Positions 60,599 to 64,000 of a stretch of DNA of 64,000 nucleotides are shown piece by piece. Within the stretch, counting starts at the first letter, position 1. Each line of letters opens with the position of its first letter. The translations under genes and the position numbers were made by a program. Source of the DNA: CAIYYO01 sp049299895 (GTDB lineage: Archaea; Altiarchaeota; Altiarchaeia; IMC4; QMZM01); assembly GCA_049299895.1 (NCBI GenBank), contig JBAQYF010000015.1:1-64000 (forward strand), in the 5' to 3' direction. The notes under the pieces are model-generated. The model searched no databases. It was not told the DNA's origin and saw only the letters and a list, made by a program, of their open reading frames with translations.

Positions 60599-60796
60599 AT
60601 GGCAAAGGTCGTATTCGAAGGAATTGGTTCGCTTATAACCGGGGCATGTCCCAGATGCCCTGAGAGAGTTACCGTCCTCGTAAAGCACGGGGAAAGTTAC
60701 AAGAACGCAAAATGCATATATTGCGGCGCCGACATACATGGCGACGCGATCTCAGAGATCATCCGGGAAGGGCATTGCCCCGGGATAGACAGCTAA
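60599..60796 (+). CDS. Small zinc-ribbon protein, short copy
   Basis: A 65-residue paralogue of the N-terminal part of the protein at 59687: GSLITGACPRCPERVTVLVK and CIYCGADIHGDAISEIIREG. It ends soon after, without the charged tail. The two knuckles (CPRC, CIYC) would bind one zinc. A TATA-like ATTTATATT lies near 60541-60550. Role unknown. Confidence 0.65.
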   Translation: MAKVVFEGIGSLITGACPRCPERVTVLVKHGESYKNAKCIYCGADIHGDAISEIIREGHCPGIDS

Positions 60797-60801
60797 AAAA
60801 A

Positions 60802-61182
60802 ATGGATGGAAACGCGTTTGCAATGGGCTTCCTGAAGCATCATGAAGCCGTCGGCGAAAAGAGGCTCTTTAATCTTTTGGTGGAAAGCATCGTCGACGAC
60901 GAGGAGATATGCGAGGCGCATATGCAGATAAACGGCGAAGAGGATTTCTGCCTGGAAGTGGAGGAAAGTATCTCGGGAGATCTGCGCAGCATTCGCGTAT
61001 CCGTTTACAGAGCGCTTGCAGGGGAGCATGTCACTTCGTCGATAACCGCGGAGATGGATTATGAAGAGAGGAACAGAGCATATTATTACCTGGACGAAGA
61101 GTTCCCCAGGATGTCCCTTGCGGATGTGTATTCCGATATCATGGAAGTCATACGAAGGGTCGAGAAGGTAGCCCTCTTATAG
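60802..61182 (+). CDS. Hypothetical acidic protein
   Basis: A 126-residue acidic protein (AMGFLKHHEAVGEKRLFNLL, EEDFCLEVEESISGDLRSIR, LADVYSDIMEVIRRVEKVAL) with alternating strands and helices. It starts five bases after the short zinc-ribbon gene, so the two are probably co-transcribed. No family recognised. The ATG at 60802 is chosen over an upstream frame that overlaps the zinc-ribbon gene with basic, unlike sequence. Confidence 0.55.
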   Translation: MDGNAFAMGFLKHHEAVGEKRLFNLLVESIVDDEEICEAHMQINGEEDFCLEVEESISGDLRSIRVSVYRALAGEHVTSSITAEMDYEERNRAYYYLDEEFPRMSLADVYSDIMEVIRRVEKVALL

Positions 61183-61278
61183 TCTTTATCGTTCTTATTT
61201 ATATGTCTTTAAACTGGAGATATATTAGATATATATTTTTGCATGAGTTGCAGTAAATATACACGGGGAGGGGAAAAA

Positions 61279-61617
61279 ATGAGTCTCGTGGACACAGCTA
61301 AATACATGCACAAAAGCAGCCTTGACTGCGCTCTGAATATTCTGACAAGCGATGAATTCGCCGAAAAAGGAGAGCACGTCGTCCGTGGGAGGAACGTTCT
61401 TTCAGGCATAGTCGGACAGAATAAAAAGAAGTACCTGCGAAGCGACCTCCAGAAGGCGATAGTCGACAGCGTATACGCACTGCGCATATGGGGCGAGGCG
61501 GAATACATAAAAGAGATGGAGGAGAAATATTCAGTGGACCTCGACGAGAGCATGCTCAGGGTAATACTGAAAGAATTCAAGAAAGAGCCTCCGCAGGAAT
61601 ACGAGAAAAGACAGTAG
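61279..61617 (+). CDS. Hypothetical helical protein
   Basis: A 112-residue, mostly helical protein (LVDTAKYMHKSSLDCALNIL, SDEFAEKGEHVVRGRNVLSG, LQKAIVDSVYALRIWGEAEY). The strong ribosome site GGGGAGGGG before the ATG at 61279 decides the start over an ATG at 61243. A TATA-like TTAGATATATATTT lies near 61225-61238. No family recognised. Confidence 0.6.
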   Translation: MSLVDTAKYMHKSSLDCALNILTSDEFAEKGEHVVRGRNVLSGIVGQNKKKYLRSDLQKAIVDSVYALRIWGEAEYIKEMEEKYSVDLDESMLRVILKEFKKEPPQEYEKRQ

Positions 61618-61643
61618 TTTTTCTTTTTCTGATTTTTTTATTC
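61618..61643 (+). terminator. T-rich terminator
   Basis: Long T-tracts (TTTTTCTTTTTCTGATTTTTTT) start at the stop codon of the hypothetical gene. There is no hairpin, as usual in archaea. Confidence 0.45.
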
Positions 61644-61770
61644 ATCCGGTTTATACCGTTTATCCGCCAAATAAAACTCAGAGCTCATAAGCGTCATCAT
61701 TCGTCCCCGTGGGACATCAGCAGCGATTTTTTTTCTCATCACAGTTTTTTATTGTAATGTAAGGTATAGT

Positions 61771-61871
61771 TCGCCAGGCGGGTGCGCCAGCAGGCGCACA
61801 CTTCCGTTTGGTAAACTGCGCTTATAGGCGCACGTCATACCCGTGGCATGACTTTCTTAAAGGTTTTTTTA
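61771..61871. ncRNA. Possible structured RNA in a non-coding segment
   Basis: Three consecutive hairpins are visible: GTGCGCC (61782-61788) with GGCGCAC (61793-61799) around AGCA; TGCGC (61817-61821) with GCGCA (61828-61832); and GTCAT (about 61834-61838) with ATGAC (about 61848-61852), the last extended by two C-G pairs. A T-run follows at 61864-61871. The segment is GC-rich within an AT-rich gap. It is not a tRNA. It could be a guide RNA, a small regulatory RNA or a 3' element of lysA on the other strand. Confidence 0.35.
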
Positions 61872-61878
61872 TTTGTAG

Positions 61879-63153
61879 TTACAAGAGGTCTTTTGGTATC
61901 CTCTGGTATTTGTAGTGTTCTTCCGGCTTTTCTCTTTCTCTTATCAGCTCGTATTTGCCGTTCGAACGGATAAGCACTTCAGGAGGCATCAGCCTCGTAT
62001 TGTACCTGCTCGCCATGGAGTATCCGTAGGCGCCTGCATCCATGATCGCAAGGAGGTCTCCTGCCTGCGCTTTCGGAAGCATGCGGTCTTTCGCAAAAAG
62101 GTCGCCTGATTCGCAGACGTTCCCTGCGACGTCGTATAATTCCGTCTTCTGCTCTTTTTCTTTGCCGACGAGTTCTATCCTGTGGTATGCGTCGTACATC
62201 GCCGGGCGTATGAGTGTGTTGAATCCTGCGTCGGTGTTTATGAATTTTTTGTAGGGTGTCTCTTTTACCGTCTGCACTCTTGCGAGGACCATTCCGGTAT
62301 TCGCGACAAGGTATCTTCCCGGTTCAAGCCACAACGCCGGTTCATAGCCTAATAATTTGTTCCATTTCTCGATAACAGGCACTACCGCCGCTGCGTAGTC
62401 TTCAGGTTTTGCGGTCTTCTCATCCCGGTAGGGTATGCCGAGGCCTCCTCCCAGGTCGACGTATTCCAGTTTTATGTGCAGATCCTTTTTCAGCCTGAGC
62501 GCGAATTCCATCATCTTCTCCGCGGAGTCCACAAATGGAGCGACTTCTGTTATCTGCGAGCCTATGTGTGTTTGTACGCCGACCGCCTTTATGTGGTCCA
62601 GCCCTGCTGCGGTCTTGTAGGCATTGAATGCGGCATCTTCTTCTATGTGTACGCCGAATTTTGAGCCTTTGAGCCCGGTCGCTATCTTAGCATGCGTCTT
62701 TGGATCCACGCCAGGGTTTATGCGGAAGGATATTTTCACGGTCTTCTTCCTTTTCTTTGCCTCACCCTGTATCAACATGAGGTCGGGAACAGAATCAGCG
62801 TTTATTATCGCACCTGAGTCAATGGCGTATCCTATCTCTTCAGGGGATTTGGAATTATTAGTATACATTATATCAGCACCCGCAAGCCCTATCTTCCGGG
62901 CCGTTGCAAGTTCGCCTCCGGATACAACGTCAGCCCCGGCCCCTTCTTTCTTGAGCAGGGTGCACAGGGCAAGGCTCGTGTTTGCTTTGTAAGCATATAA
63001 TACTTTAACGGATGGATACCTTTTCTTGAACGCGGAATAAAATTCCCTGTAATTGTTTATCAGCCGCTCTTCGTAATAGACATATGAAGGGGTTCCGAAT
63101 TCTTCCGCTATCTTTTTTAAAGTAGATGGATCCATTTTTACCCTTTGCTCCAT
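61879..63153 (-). CDS. lysA: Diaminopimelate decarboxylase
   Basis: A 424-residue PLP enzyme for the last step of lysine synthesis. VLYAYKANTSLALCTLLKKE near 50-69 holds the PLP Lys. It has DVVSGGELATARKIGLAGAD near 75, the HIGSQITEVAPF loop near 192-203, the phosphate-binding LGGGLGIPY near 232-240, LEPGRYLVANTG near 275-286, and the substrate Cys region CESGDLFAKDRMLP near 343-356. Fold-type III LysA of normal length. No other lysine gene is next to it. Confidence 0.93.
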   Translation of the reverse strand: MEQRVKMDPSTLKKIAEEFGTPSYVYYEERLINNYREFYSAFKKRYPSVKVLYAYKANTSLALCTLLKKEGAGADVVSGGELATARKIGLAGADIMYTNNSKSPEEIGYAIDSGAIINADSVPDLMLIQGEAKKRKKTVKISFRINPGVDPKTHAKIATGLKGSKFGVHIEEDAAFNAYKTAAGLDHIKAVGVQTHIGSQITEVAPFVDSAEKMMEFALRLKKDLHIKLEYVDLGGGLGIPYRDEKTAKPEDYAAAVVPVIEKWNKLLGYEPALWLEPGRYLVANTGMVLARVQTVKETPYKKFINTDAGFNTLIRPAMYDAYHRIELVGKEKEQKTELYDVAGNVCESGDLFAKDRMLPKAQAGDLLAIMDAGAYGYSMASRYNTRLMPPEVLIRSNGKYELIREREKPEEHYKYQRIPKDLL

Positions 63154-63249
63154 TTAATTTATGATTTTTAGGGCTATATATGACCCATCGGACGCATGTT
63201 TTTATACATGCGATATAAATATGTTTATTGTCCGGAAGCTATTCCCATA

Positions 63250-63486
63250 ATGACAGATAACGTAGACAATCTCCTGAAGGAATTGAGAAGGAAGAACCAC
63301 GAAAAGAAGAGAATAGTATTAGCCTCGGGAGGAAATACCGATGGGGGACCGGTCGCTAAAGTTTCATCCGGGGAAGACAGGAAGGCAGATAGTATCATAG
63401 ATGAAGAGACTGCGGCTAAATCGGGCGTCACAAAAGGATTCAATGACTTGCATGAAGTTGCTTCCAGGATAAAAGGTAAAAAATGA
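63250..63486 (+). CDS. Small charged protein upstream of a DUF835 gene
   Basis: A 78-residue soluble protein (TDNVDNLLKELRRKNHEKKR, VLASGGNTDGGPVAKVSSGE, GVTKGFNDLHEVASRIKGKK). The ATG at 63250 is preferred over upstream codons because the TATA-like GATATAAATATG at 63210-63221 fits a short leader. It overlaps the next gene by four bases (ATGA). Function unknown. Confidence 0.55.
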   Translation: MTDNVDNLLKELRRKNHEKKRIVLASGGNTDGGPVAKVSSGEDRKADSIIDEETAAKSGVTKGFNDLHEVASRIKGKK

Positions 63487-64000
63487 TCGACCTGAACAGA
63501 GAGACGATATTGGCCATTAATATAATTGCTGTCTCACTGTCGGTAGTGGCCATGGTTTATTGGACCAAACTTTATCGCAAACTGTATAAGAACAGCCGCC
63601 AGGAATCCCAGGGATGGGTCTGGCTGTCGGTCGCCGTATTGGGTATACTGCTCTTCAATATCTCCAGTATCTACGTAGTATTCCATGACGCCCCTGTATA
63701 CGAGTTGATGAATATCGTCGGGAGGAGCATCATTGCGGTATCCATGACAGTCGGAGCGTATCTTTTGTATTCGCCTATGAAAAAGGGGGTCCTTTATTCC
63801 TTCGTCCCGGTGACTCCCGTTGCTGAAAAAGAGGGAGAGAAGACCGTATTAACGGAGATTGCCAGGGTCGGGCACAGCTATCTCATACAGGAGGAAAAGC
63901 CGGAAAAGGCAACCGATGTCTTCCTGAACCTCGTTACTCACGGAGCCCAGGGCCTGTACATCACGCGCAGATACCCAAAAGAGGTAAGAGAAACTTATAA
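63483..64000 (+). CDS. DUF835 membrane sensor-like protein, N-terminal part
   Basis: The frame from ATG 63483 runs 172 codons to the window end without a stop. Three hydrophobic helices (near 8-27, 47-66 and 78-98) are followed by a cytoplasmic region reading ARVGHSYLIQEEKPEKATDV then FLNLVTHGAQGLYITRRYPK, the start of a DUF835 domain. DUF835 proteins are archaeal, often membrane-bound and thought to be signal-transduction components. The C-terminus lies outside the window. It is coupled to the small charged protein upstream. Confidence 0.75.
   Translation, partial: MIDLNRETILAINIIAVSLSVVAMVYWTKLYRKLYKNSRQESQGWVWLSVAVLGILLFNISSIYVVFHDAPVYELMNIVGRSIIAVSMTVGAYLLYSPMKKGVLYSFVPVTPVAEKEGEKTVLTEIARVGHSYLIQEEKPEKATDVFLNLVTHGAQGLYITRRYPKEVRETY

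Noticed and set aside
61771..61871. tRNA gene
   Set aside because: No T-loop consensus and no cloverleaf with 7-pair acceptor stem can be made on either strand.

Overview
The window is from an archaeon. It carries genes for isoprenoid lipid precursors (HMG-CoA reductase, mevalonate kinase, a geranylgeranyl-reductase-like flavoprotein), a two-domain CDC48/VAT ATPase with an archaeal heat-shock regulator, type II methionine aminopeptidase, RNA 3'-phosphate cyclase and DUF835. Many genes have TATA-like boxes about 20-30 bases before short or absent leaders. Thr-rich linkers and a short paired-helix C-terminal module on exported proteins recall several uncultured euryarchaeal and DPANN lineages, but I cannot place the genome more precisely from this sequence.

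Layout. 1-2.1 kb: a large surface protein on the minus strand that runs off the window. 2.2-5.9 kb: AIR-synthase-like protein, then HMG-CoA reductase, CBS protein and isopropylmalate-dehydrogenase-like enzyme in a tight run. 5.9-7.85 kb: an AT-rich two-gene insertion (ATPase plus TOPRIM-like protein) followed by a duplicated 3' end of the dehydrogenase gene. 8-20.9 kb: mostly housekeeping, including a heat-shock cluster (regulator and CDC48 on one side, two Hsp20 genes on the other) around a palindromic operator. 20.9-23.2 kb: decayed and intact surface-protein genes. 23.2-26.4 kb: RtcA, a ribbon-helix-helix/nucleotidyltransferase fusion and a phosphohexomutase.

26.6-36.3 kb is an accessory island: a CARF-wHTH regulator, two paralogous zinc-ribbon proteins, an RNA ligase gene broken by an in-frame TGA at an expected Trp codon, an AbiEi/AbiEii pair with a clear palindromic operator, a tightly packed run of zinc-binding and TPR proteins, a decayed YhcG-like nuclease gene, a KilA-N protein and a DEDDh exonuclease with a truncated 5' copy of itself upstream.

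36.4-51.4 kb is a type I-B CRISPR-Cas locus: AT-rich cas8b-cas7-cas5-cas3, then cas6, an AbiEi/AbiEii pair lying inside the cas gene run, cas1-cas2-cas4, and an array of 44 repeats (37 bases). Beyond the array lie a second AbiEii-like gene whose AbiEi partner is reduced to its last 26 codons and whose first catalytic Asp is Asn, and a two-repeat mini-array of a different repeat type. A Fic protein with a 14-base inverted repeat in its promoter follows.

52.6-64 kb: an orphan periplasmic-binding-protein/cupin fusion, a compact osmotic-stress operon (OtsA, OtsB, DUF5752, TreT-like glycosyltransferase, channel-like protein), small zinc ribbons with a cytosine-deaminase-like enzyme, a structured intergenic segment, diaminopimelate decarboxylase and the start of a DUF835 membrane protein.

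The strongest candidate for something new is the AbiE-type toxin-antitoxin unit embedded among the cas genes, with its decayed relative across the array. This looks like an addiction or guard module tied to CRISPR-Cas, but that role is inference.
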